The notes beneath the pieces are model-generated. The model worked only from the letters and a program-made list of their open reading frames with translations. It did no database searches and was not told the DNA's origin. Of a stretch of 44,324 nt of DNA, positions 15,605 to 23,054 are shown piece after piece (the first letter of the stretch is position 1; the number at the start of each line of letters is the position of its first letter). The stretch is from Nonomuraea glycinis (GTDB taxonomy: Bacteria > Actinomycetota > Actinomycetes > Streptosporangiales > Streptosporangiaceae). The DNA lies in assembly GCF_014646515.1 (NCBI RefSeq), contig NZ_BMNK01000030.1:1-44324 (forward strand), given 5' to 3'. Both the position numbers and the translations under genes were made by a program.

Positions 15605-16253
15605 TCTGAGCCCCGCGCATGATGGTGATGCTTTGGAGGACGTTGCTGACAACGTGGTCGGCTTGGTGCTCGTGGCCTGACCACGTGCCTCGGTTGATCC
15701 AGATCGCACGTAGGCCGGCGCCCTGGGCACCTTGGATATCTGCGATGAGGTTGTCGCCCACCATCCAGCCGCCCTCGGCAAGGTCGACTCCACACCGCTC
15801 AGCGGCGATGTGGAAGAGCCGGCTCTCCGGCTTGCGGACGCCTTCGACCCCCGATACGGCGTATCCGTCCACCGCATCGGCCAAGCCGGTCCGCTGGAGC
15901 TTGCCGAGCTGGTTGTCGGCCATGCCGTTCGTGACGATCCCGACTCGCCATCCCGCGGCGCGCAGCTCGGCCAAGGCTTCGGGCACACCTGGGTAACACC
16001 GTACGAGATTCGGGATGCGCTTACGGTAGGCGGCCCACAGCTCGCCGACATCCTCAGGCAGTGCGAAGTGCTCGCGTATCTGTCCGAAGAACGCCTCTCG
16101 ATGTGGATGCGTGTCGCGATCCAGGGAAGCGAGCCACGCGACGCCATTCGTGCCGAGCCGCCACTGCTCGGCGAACTCCTTCGCCCAATGCAGGTACGCG
16201 GTGTCGAGGTCGACAAGGGTCCTGTCGAGGTCGAAGAGGGCGAGGCGCTGCAC
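15594..16253 (-). CDS. HAD-superfamily phosphatase
   Basis: 219 aa with all four HAD motifs: FDLDRT with nucleophile D8 and D10, a Thr in IVTNGMADN, Lys in RKPESRLF, and MVGDNLIADI. The cap between motifs I and II places it with phosphoglycolate-phosphatase-like or 5'-nucleotidase-like HADs of class I. It is last in the leftward run CBS-HEPN, nuclease-helicase, HAD, 71 bases after the helicase stop. If these genes are one defence operon, a nucleotide phosphatase could destroy a nucleotide signal. That is inference; house-cleaning HADs are widespread. Confidence 0.8.
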   Translation of the reverse strand: MQRLALFDLDRTLVDLDTAYLHWAKEFAEQWRLGTNGVAWLASLDRDTHPHREAFFGQIREHFALPEDVGELWAAYRKRIPNLVRCYPGVPEALAELRAAGWRVGIVTNGMADNQLGKLQRTGLADAVDGYAVSGVEGVRKPESRLFHIAAERCGVDLAEGGWMVGDNLIADIQGAQGAGLRAIWINRGTWSGHEHQADHVVSNVLQSITIMRGAQMQE

Positions 16254-16324
16254 GTGGCCACCCTAGACGTGAGGTGCTCGCCGACAACAGAGCCGGCCCA
16301 AGGGGCTTCGCTGCTGACTTCGGT

Positions 16325-18199
16325 CTAGTCCCTTTGAACCCGTGGTACGCGCATCAAATTGGCAAGATACTCCCGCAGGGCCGGATTGACCGCATAGATG
16401 ACCGTCCCCCGCATACCTCTCGTGAGCAGAACCTTGTACACATTGCGGACAAGCTGGTCGAAGTCGCTGTCGGAGACTGACTTTCGGCTCTTGAAGGCGG
16501 GGTCCTTGTTCTCGCTGCGGACAGTAACCAGTTGCCCGTCCTGGACGGTCAGGTCGGGGCCCAGAATGACGCCGTTCCAGTCGTACTCGAACCCCTGGGC
16601 GGTGTAGACGCACCCGACCTGTCCGAATCCGTTGGGCTCGCTGGCCCACAGCATGCTGGGCGGGTAGTCGCCGACGGCGCGATCCTTCTTGACGTTCCAT
16701 GGCCGCGCCCAGTCGCCGATGACCACGTCATCGACGAGGGTGTCATCGGAACGCGGTTCGCTCCAAGGCCAGCAGTAGCCTGCGGTCATGCGGGCGGTGC
16801 CAGGTTTGGCGCTCAGGAACGCCTCAAGCTCTTGTGGCGAGTCGGCAAGCTGCACCTCGAAGGCATCGTCTCCGTCCCACTCCATCGGCCCGCCGTCGGC
16901 CAGGCCGAGCAGGCGGAGAACCCACTGTTCGTACTTCCTGCTGCCGCCGCAGCGGAACTGCTCGTCGAGCGATACGAACCGCACGTCATAGCCCTTGGTC
17001 CGGGCATAGTCCTCGATCCCGGCCACGGTGCCGAGTTCCCCTGGTCGCACCACTTGGTGCTGATCGAGGAGGAAAACCGGAACACGAGCCGTGGACAGCA
17101 ACTCGTCGAGCTGGCTGCGGCCCGTCCTCTTGGCCGCCGGGGTGAAGCGGTTGGTGGAAGTCTCGCGGATGCGATGAGCTTCGTCGCAGATCAGCACGTC
17201 CATGCCGTTCTGCTCGGCGTCGGTGAAGCTGTTGAAGTACTTGAAGAGGTTCTTGATCCGCGTGCTGCCGCGACCGGGGTAGCGCCGCATGGTCTGAGTG
17301 AACGACTGCGAGCCGGTGGCGTGCAGCGCAGACCGGCCCTGCCGGTAAAGCTCGCCGAGAAGTGACAGAGCGATGACGCTCTTGCCGCTCCCCGGCCCCC
17401 CGGTGACGACGACGACCTGCTTGAAGTCCGCTCGTCGAGCTCTGTCGACGGCGCCCATGACCAACTCGTACGCGACCTGCTGCTCATCCAGCAACGTGAA
17501 CTGCTCGCGCTCGCGGATCTCTTTCGAGGCGTAGGCCATCAGCTGCTTGCTTGGCGCGACTGGGCTGGACAGGAGCCGATCCGCGGCGTCCGCGCCCGGC
17601 TTGTCCGACAGTCGCTCGCTCAGATAGCGGAGAAACTCTCCGCGCCGTTGTTTGGTGAACAGGCGGCTGCGCTCGTCGCGCACCAACTCCGACAGGCCGT
17701 CGATGTCCAGGTCCATCGCGTTGTGGAGGTACGCGGCTCCGTACACGGCGTTCGGCTTGCCGCTGAGCACGCCGAGGAAGTCGCACATGTACTCGCAGTA
17801 CCGGCGAACCTGCTCGGCGGGATGCAACATCTCGCCACCCGGCATGCCGTCCACGATGACCAGATGCTCGCCTGATTCGGACGGCTCGGCACGGCTCCAC
17901 TGCTTGAGCTCGACGACGACGTACGAGTCCTCGCCGGTCCGTGGATGTACGCCTGCGAGGACTACGTCGGCCCGCCGGCTGGTCAGTGGAAGCTTGTACT
18001 CCACGAGCATTTCCACTCTGCCCAACCCGGCATCGAGCAGGTCGTGTGCGAGAACCGGCAAGCTGCGCTGCCAGGACTTGACCTCGGAGGGAGAAGGACG
18101 GCGTCCAGTGGATGCTCTTACGTTCTCAGCGATCGCTTCTATCAGGGTGGTTTCGAGCGGAGAGGCCAGCAGGCTTTCAGCCGTCGTTCTCATCACCAT
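16325..18199 (-). CDS. Nuclease-helicase fusion, DUF2075 family (copy 1)
   Basis: 624 aa. N-terminal domain (about 40-130): E67 in VEYKLP, D78 in RADVVL and E97-L-K99 in VVVELKQW give a PD-(D/E)XK-type nuclease pattern. From about 255 a superfamily 1 helicase-like ATPase follows: Walker A GGPGSGKS, Walker B LICDEAHRIRE, FLLDQHQVV, EQFRCGG, then TAQGFEYDWNGVILG and LLTRGMRGT. The C-terminal half corresponds to DUF2075 (Schlafen-type DNA/RNA helicase). The first ATG is used; another Met lies at codon 3. It is co-directional with, and 61 bases from, the CBS-HEPN gene. It is closely similar to copy 2 at 19.6-22.8 kb and more distantly to copy 3 at 23.1 kb. Likely nucleic-acid processing in phage defence. 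Confidence 0.85.
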   Translation of the reverse strand: MVMRTTAESLLASPLETTLIEAIAENVRASTGRRPSPSEVKSWQRSLPVLAHDLLDAGLGRVEMLVEYKLPLTSRRADVVLAGVHPRTGEDSYVVVELKQWSRAEPSESGEHLVIVDGMPGGEMLHPAEQVRRYCEYMCDFLGVLSGKPNAVYGAAYLHNAMDLDIDGLSELVRDERSRLFTKQRRGEFLRYLSERLSDKPGADAADRLLSSPVAPSKQLMAYASKEIREREQFTLLDEQQVAYELVMGAVDRARRADFKQVVVVTGGPGSGKSVIALSLLGELYRQGRSALHATGSQSFTQTMRRYPGRGSTRIKNLFKYFNSFTDAEQNGMDVLICDEAHRIRETSTNRFTPAAKRTGRSQLDELLSTARVPVFLLDQHQVVRPGELGTVAGIEDYARTKGYDVRFVSLDEQFRCGGSRKYEQWVLRLLGLADGGPMEWDGDDAFEVQLADSPQELEAFLSAKPGTARMTAGYCWPWSEPRSDDTLVDDVVIGDWARPWNVKKDRAVGDYPPSMLWASEPNGFGQVGCVYTAQGFEYDWNGVILGPDLTVQDGQLVTVRSENKDPAFKSRKSVSDSDFDQLVRNVYKVLLTRGMRGTVIYAVNPALREYLANLMRVPRVQRD

Positions 18200-18260
18200 T
18201 GACGCTGCCTCTGCCCTCGAAGGTGTGTCTGCCCCTTCTCGGTTGAGTGGGTGGTCACCT

Positions 18261-19004
18261 TCAACATCCTGTGTCCAACTTTCTGAGCCAGCTGAGAAAT
18301 CCGGTGAGCTGCTCGACCTCTTCTTCGGCCGGAGCCGTCAATATCGACCCGTGATGATGGGCGAATCGGTTCCGTATCCGACGCACACCAGCGACTTCCT
18401 CCACAAACGCCGCCTGATCGATGCGCCAACCGAGACGCGCCCAGCAGTCTGGCCGGCGAAGCAGATACTCGATGTTTCCCAGGCTCAACTCGTTCACAGA
18501 GCTAAGAGACGGCTTACTGGCTGCCTCCTGGAGCTCGATAACGGTTGGGAAGGCCACGTCGATGATGCGCCGAAGCCGGCGCTCGATCTCCCCAAGCAGC
18601 CGATGGGGAGCGCTGAAGCGATCAAGCGCGGTTATGGCATCGCGGAGGGTAACGATGCCGTTGATACGTGACTGATCGTCCTCAACGAATGCGAACTCGT
18701 GGCGTTCGAGCAACGGCAGGATCTCCTGCACCTCGGCGTCGAGGTCAACTGTCTTAGCAGGACGGATAGCGCGCTTCAGGATCTGTTCGCGACTGCAGAG
18801 CCGGGCGATGGCAATGGACTCCAGTGTCACGACACCGATCAATGCCAAAGCATCGGTCAGGACAGGCAGCTGACCTACACCGTGAAGAGTCAGGAGAGTC
18901 TCAGCTCGAGCCAGGCTGTCGGTCGTCGACAGGCTGATGAGTCGGCCCGGGCGAGCGGAGGGGAGGTCTGCAACGCGCAGCACGATGCTGCCGTCGTGTG
19001 TCAT
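18261..19004 (-). CDS. CBS-pair protein with C-terminal HEPN-like domain
   Basis: 247 aa from the ATG at 19004; the longer frame to 19199 starts with low-complexity, non-conserved residues. Two CBS repeats cover about 8-70 and 75-130 and carry the GxxT..D-type nucleotide signature (GVVTLES at 57-63, GIVTLRD at 116-122). CBS pairs bind adenine nucleotides. A helical C-terminal domain begins with LLGEIERRLRRII (137-149) and ends with IRNRFAHH, in which R211-N212-x3-H216 is the RNxxxH motif of HEPN ribonucleases. A ligand-sensing domain joined to a HEPN nuclease parallels CARF-HEPN effectors such as Csm6, and position just before a nuclease-helicase fits defence. HEPN assignment rests on the motif and helical pattern only. 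Confidence 0.75.
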   Translation of the reverse strand: MTHDGSIVLRVADLPSARPGRLISLSTTDSLARAETLLTLHGVGQLPVLTDALALIGVVTLESIAIARLCSREQILKRAIRPAKTVDLDAEVQEILPLLERHEFAFVEDDQSRINGIVTLRDAITALDRFSAPHRLLGEIERRLRRIIDVAFPTVIELQEAASKPSLSSVNELSLGNIEYLLRRPDCWARLGWRIDQAAFVEEVAGVRRIRNRFAHHHGSILTAPAEEEVEQLTGFLSWLRKLDTGC

Positions 19005-19612
19005 CAGTGGCCCCAGGGCCAAAGGACGTGCGTGCAGGGGCGCGCGAAGGCGACCATGCGTTTGGGCAGCATGGGCTACTCCTACGGGTAGGGGCTGTCC
19101 TGGACCGCTATGCGGCGGATGCCCGTCGGGCCGTCTGATGTTGAGACGATAGCGCGCCAAGGCGACAGTCCGCACCATTGATGTGTATAGGGCGAGCACG
19201 ATGAGAGCGAACTACTTGGACATATCGGCTGATACTGCCGTGGGAGGGGCGCGCTCTATGGAGCATCTCTGCAGATCAGAGGGAGGATGTGCTGTAGGCG
19301 TCCGAGCGGAGGATGCTCTCCGGCCAGCACTTAAGTGCCGAGTTCGTCCTTCGCCCTTGCAGCCGCCGGCACGCCCACCGGATAGTCGCTGCGCGTCAAG
19401 CGAGCGGGTATGACGGTGCCTGGGGGTCGATGCCTCGTCGTATAAGTAGGGGTGTAGGTGTGCCGCTACAGCGTGCTAGTCCGCGCATCTCAATAAAGAC
19501 TCCTGCTGCGACTTACGTCCAATACCCGAACTCCATTGAGACGAAGGAAGCATTTGTTCGCAGGTGTGCGTCAGTACAAATGTCACTCCTCCCTTCTGCA
19601 TACTATGACTGA
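19005..19612. other. 608-base intergenic region upstream of the CBS-HEPN operon
   Basis: Carries the presumed promoter of the leftward operon and the 3' flank of helicase copy 2. The part 19440-19612 is less GC-rich than the rest. Open frames here lack ribosome binding sites and look like chance. No tRNA or transposon end was recognised. Confidence 0.4.
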
Positions 19613-21471
19613 TCAAGACGTTCGAGATATTGCTGCGGGCAGCAAGCCGGCCAGGTGATCCCGCAGCTCAGGATCAACCGCATAGATCACCGTGCCTCGC
19701 ATGCCTCGCGTGAGCAGGACCTTGTACACGTTGCGCACCAGCTGGTCGAAGTCGCTGTCGGGGACCGACTTACGACTCTTGAAGGCAGGATCCCTGTTCT
19801 CGCTGCGAACGGTAACAAGTCGACCGTCATGGACAGTCAGATCGGGGCCCAGGATGACGCCGTTCCAGTCGTACTCGAACCCTTGGGCCGTATAGACGCA
19901 CCCGACCTGCCCAAAACCGTTCGGATCACTCGCCCACAGCATGCTCGGCGGGTAGTTTCCGACGGCGCGATCCTTTTTGGTGTTCCACGGCCGCGCCCAG
20001 TCATCGATGACGACATCGCTGACCAGAGTGTCGTTGGGCAGGGGGTCGCTCCATGGCCAACAGAAGCCGGCGGTCATGCGGGCGGTGCCATCTTGGGCCG
20101 CGAGATCCGCTTCGAGCTCCTGTGGTGAGTCGGCGAGTCGTACCTCGAAGTCCTCGTCCCCATCCCATGCCATGGGGCCGCCAGGGGCCAGCCCGAGCAG
20201 ATGGCGAACCCACTGCTCGTACTTGCGGCTGCCGCCGCAGCGAAATTGCTCGTTGAGGGAGACTCGCCGCACGTCGTAGCCCTTCGTACGGGCATAGTGC
20301 TCGATGCCCTCGACGGTGCCGAGTTCCCCAGGGCGGACGACCTGATGCTCATCGAGCAGGAACACCGGTACCCGAGCCGTAGACAGCAACTCGTCGAGCT
20401 GGCTACGTCCAGTGCGTTTGGCGGCAGGAGTGAAGCGGCTGGTAGAGGTTTCGCGGATGCGGTGAGCTTCGTCGCAGATGAGGACGTCGAGGCCGTTCTG
20501 TTCGGCGTCAGTGAAGCTGTTGAAGTAGTGGAAAAGGTTCTTGATCCGGGTACTGCCTCGGCCAGGGTAGCGCCGCATGGTCTGAGTGAAAGCCTGGGAG
20601 CCGGTGGCGTGCAGCGCCGATCTGCCCTGCCGGAAAAGCTCGCCGAGAAGTGACAGAGCGATGACGCTCTTGCCGCTGCCGGGACCTCCGGTGACGATGA
20701 CGACTTGCTTGAAGTCCGCGCGCCGGGCGCTGTCGACGGCGCCCATGACCGTCTCGTACGCGACTTGCTGCTCGTCCAGAAGAGTGAACTGTTCGCGTTC
20801 GCGGATCTCTTTGGATGCGTACGTCATGAGCTGCTTGCTCGGCGCAACGGCGCTGCTGAGGAGTCGATCGGCCGCCTCAGCTCCTGGCTTGTCCGACAGT
20901 CGTTCACTCAGGTAACGCAGAAACTCGCCGCGTCGCTGCTTGGTGAAGAGCCTGCTGCGTTCGTCGCGGACCTGATCTGACAGGCCGTCCACGTCCAGGT
21001 CCATGGCGTTATGCAGGTATGCCGCGCCATAGACGGTATCCGGATTGCTGCTGAGCGCTCCTAGAAAGTCCCGCATGTACTCGCAGTATCGACGGACCTG
21101 TTCGGCAGGATGCAGCGCTTCGCCGCCGGGCATGCCATCAACGATCACGAGATGCTCGCCCGCTTCAGAGGGCTCGGCCCTGCTCCACTGCTTGAGTTCG
21201 ATCACGACGTAGGAATCCTCGCCAGTCCGCGGATGGATGCCGGCAAGCACCACGTCCGCACGTTTGCTGGTCAGAGGGAGCTTGTACTCCACGAGCATCT
21301 CGACCCTGTGCAAACCTGCGTCAGCCAGGTCACGAGCGAGGGCCGGCAGACTGCGCTGCCAAGACCTGACTTCGGAGGCGGAGGAACGACGCCCTGTGAC
21401 GGTTCGCACGTGTTCGGCGATGGTTTCCGCCAGGTGAGCTTCCCCCTGTAGCACGGACACCTGAGGTGAGG

Positions 21472-22296
21472 TCACTCAGCGGTGTCTGACGGCCTGTAGA
21501 GGGCCTCGAACGTAACAGGGCTGTGCATTCCAATGCTGGAATGTCGTCGGTATGGATTGTACCAGCATTCGATCCATTCAAAGATGGCGTTGGCCAGTTC
21601 TTCTCGGGTTTTCCAGATTTTGGCATCGAGAAGTTCGAGCTGCATCGTTCCCCAGAACGACTCCATCATCGCATTATCGTAGCAATCACCTACCGTGCCC
21701 ATGGAGCCGAGCAGGTCCGCGTCTCGCAGGCGCTTGCCAAAGGCCCAAGACGTATATTGCGTACCGTGATCGGAATGAAGAATGGTCGAGTGGGCGTCCG
21801 GCTTCCGCCGGGCCACCGCCATCGCTAACGCATTCACCACGAGATCTGTATCTTGACGTGCGTCGATGGACCAGCCGATGACACGTCGTGAATAGGCGTC
21901 CATGACGGTGGCGCAATACGTCTTCCCCTCGCCGGTGGGATGCTCGGTGATGTCGGTCAGCCAGAGTCGATCGGGCGCCTCGACATCGAAGCGGCGCTGC
22001 ACCAGATCTTCCTCGGTGGCCTGATTGACCAGGTTACGGCGGCCCTTGCGCCGATAGACACCCTGCAGGCCGGCGACACGCATGAGCCGTTCCACGCGCT
22101 TGCGGTTGACCTCCTCGCCCAGGCCGAGCGTGAGCTCGGCGTGCACCCGCGGCGAGCCATAACTGCCGCGCGAGTCGGCATGTATCTGACGGATCATTTT
22201 GGTGAGTTCTTTGTTGCGCAGTTCACGCAGCGGCTCAGGCCGGCCGAGCCATTCGTAATATCCCGAAGTCGACACCTGGAGTACCCGGCAGGCCAC
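21472..22296 (-). CDS. IS3-family transposase OrfB (DDE), element A
   Basis: 274 aa from the first in-frame start; the frame continues upstream and overlaps the end of orfA, so the true product is an OrfAB fusion made by -1 frameshifting. DDE motifs: WLTDITEHP, LHSDHGTQY and the glutamate in AMMESFWGTMQLEL. An HTH_21-like N-terminal segment (GSYGSPRVHAEL) precedes the catalytic core. Its stop (21474-21472) overlaps a GTG that opens the chimeric helicase frame. Confidence 0.93.
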   Translation of the reverse strand: MACRVLQVSTSGYYEWLGRPEPLRELRNKELTKMIRQIHADSRGSYGSPRVHAELTLGLGEEVNRKRVERLMRVAGLQGVYRRKGRRNLVNQATEEDLVQRRFDVEAPDRLWLTDITEHPTGEGKTYCATVMDAYSRRVIGWSIDARQDTDLVVNALAMAVARRKPDAHSTILHSDHGTQYTSWAFGKRLRDADLLGSMGTVGDCYDNAMMESFWGTMQLELLDAKIWKTREELANAIFEWIECWYNPYRRHSSIGMHSPVTFEALYRPSDTAE

Positions 22297-22343
22297 CGCG
22301 ACCGGAATGTGGTCGTCGGCGAGTTCGCGGACCAGCGAGTAGA

Positions 22344-22646
22344 TTACTTTGGGAGGACGTTCTCCCGGGCGAAGTACGCCGCCGCCCGCTTGAGAATGTC
22401 GTTCTCCATCTCCAGCTGTTTATTGCGGCGCCGCAGCTCGGCGAGTTCCTTCTTCTCCGCGCTGGTCAGCCGATCGCCGGTGCCGGCGTTTTCGTCGGCG
22501 TCGGCCTGTCGCAGCCAGTTCTGCAGGCACGACCGGCTGACGCCCAGGTCCTGGGCGAGTTGGAGGAGCGGTTTGTCACCTTGGCGCGCGAGCTCGACCG
22601 CGCGGCGCCGGAACTCTGGCGGGTGAGGTGAGGGCATGAAGGACAT
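22344..22646 (-). CDS. IS3-family OrfA (HTH), element A
   Basis: 100 aa (ATG at 22646, or 22637 giving MPSPHPPEF). HTH_Tnp_1 domain: PEFRRRAVELARQGDKPLLQ and VSRSCLQNWL, then a leucine-zipper coiled coil (LAELRRRNKQLEMENDILKR). The heptamer C CCA AAG (complement of 22347-22353) comes immediately before its stop and fits the X XXY YYZ slippery pattern for -1 frameshifting into orfB. Confidence 0.9.
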   Translation of the reverse strand: MSFMPSPHPPEFRRRAVELARQGDKPLLQLAQDLGVSRSCLQNWLRQADADENAGTGDRLTSAEKKELAELRRRNKQLEMENDILKRAAAYFARENVLPK

Positions 22647-22770
22647 CCTTCCTGATGATCAAGGGTGACTTCAGGGCAAGTGTCCGGAGAACAGGGGGAA
22701 GCTCAAGGGCGGTCTCGCTGGGAGAGGCGAGTACGTTATCGACAGAAAGCCGCAGCGCCGTCACAGACAT

Positions 22771-23041
22771 CCCCCAGGGCAGCACGAGAGAACTCGTGCG
22801 GGTGGGGGCATATCCGCTCCGGCCGGAGCCGTACGAGTGCGGAAGCCCGTCGGGCCGCATCGCGTGGTCGCCCAAAGAGTAGCGGCGGCACCGGCATGAG
22901 GGAGCCGCAACAGAACACGGACAGATGGCGTGGTGCTCCCGCGCTTTGCCCGCCTCCCGCGTCTGGGCGTGAACTCGGGCGATCCATCGAGCGGCATATC
23001 CCTGCCGGTCGGGCGATGTCTGAATAATGGATCTTATCCCT
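22771..23041. other. Divergent promoter region between helicase copies 2 and 3
   Basis: Separates the original start of copy 2 (22770, leftward) from copy 3 (23055, rightward). Open frames in it are not convincing. AT-rich stretches near 23020-23041 belong to the copy 3 promoter. A shared control region for both paralogues is plausible. Confidence 0.45.
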
Positions 23042-23054
23042 TATAAATCACTAC
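23042..23054 (+). promoter_or_regulatory. Possible leaderless promoter of helicase copy 3
   Basis: TATAAA (23042-23047) lies 7 bases before the ATG at 23055 and no Shine-Dalgarno sequence is present, as expected if transcription begins at or next to the ATG. The -35 region (about 23018-23024) is weak. Confidence 0.5.

Larger units (their letters stand above)
21435..22705 (-). mobile_element. IS3-family insertion element A (1271 bp)
   Basis: Terminal inverted repeats: TGAGCTTCCCCCTGT at the left end (21435-21449) is repeated inverted at the right end (22691-22705); identity resumes after 4 mismatches (CGGACAC). The target duplication AGG is at 21432-21434 and 22706-22708. It encodes leftward orfA and orfB with a -1 overlap. 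Length, 3-bp duplication and DDE transposase are IS3-family features. Both ends are intact, so it is probably a recent insertion. Confidence 0.93.
19613..22770 (-). pseudogene. Nuclease-helicase fusion, DUF2075 family (copy 2), interrupted by an IS3-family element
   Basis: The main frame 19613-21475 codes for a protein nearly the same as copy 1 over its whole length after residue 20 (nuclease VVIELKQW, Walker A GGPGSGKS, DEAH, TAQGFEYDW). The first 20 codons lie on the far side of the insertion element at 21435-22705: ATG at 22770 begins MSVTALRLSVDNVLASPSET. Joining 22770-22709 to 21434-19613 (one copy of the AGG duplication) gives 628 codons with no stop, matching LASPLETTLIEAIAE of copy 1. 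As it stands, a GTG at 21475 inside the element reads in frame into the gene, overlaps the transposase stop (GTGA), and could give a 620-residue chimera lacking only the native N-terminus. So it may be damaged but not necessarily dead. Confidence 0.85.

Noticed and set aside
16325..21475. Helicase copies 1 and 2 as ends of a composite transposon
   Set aside because: They are direct repeats of a gene, but no terminal repeats flank them and only copy 2 carries an IS, inside its 5' end.
22655..23027. Rightward frames between element A and helicase copy 3
   Set aside because: No ribosome binding site or protein character; on the other strand this DNA holds the original N-terminus of helicase copy 2.
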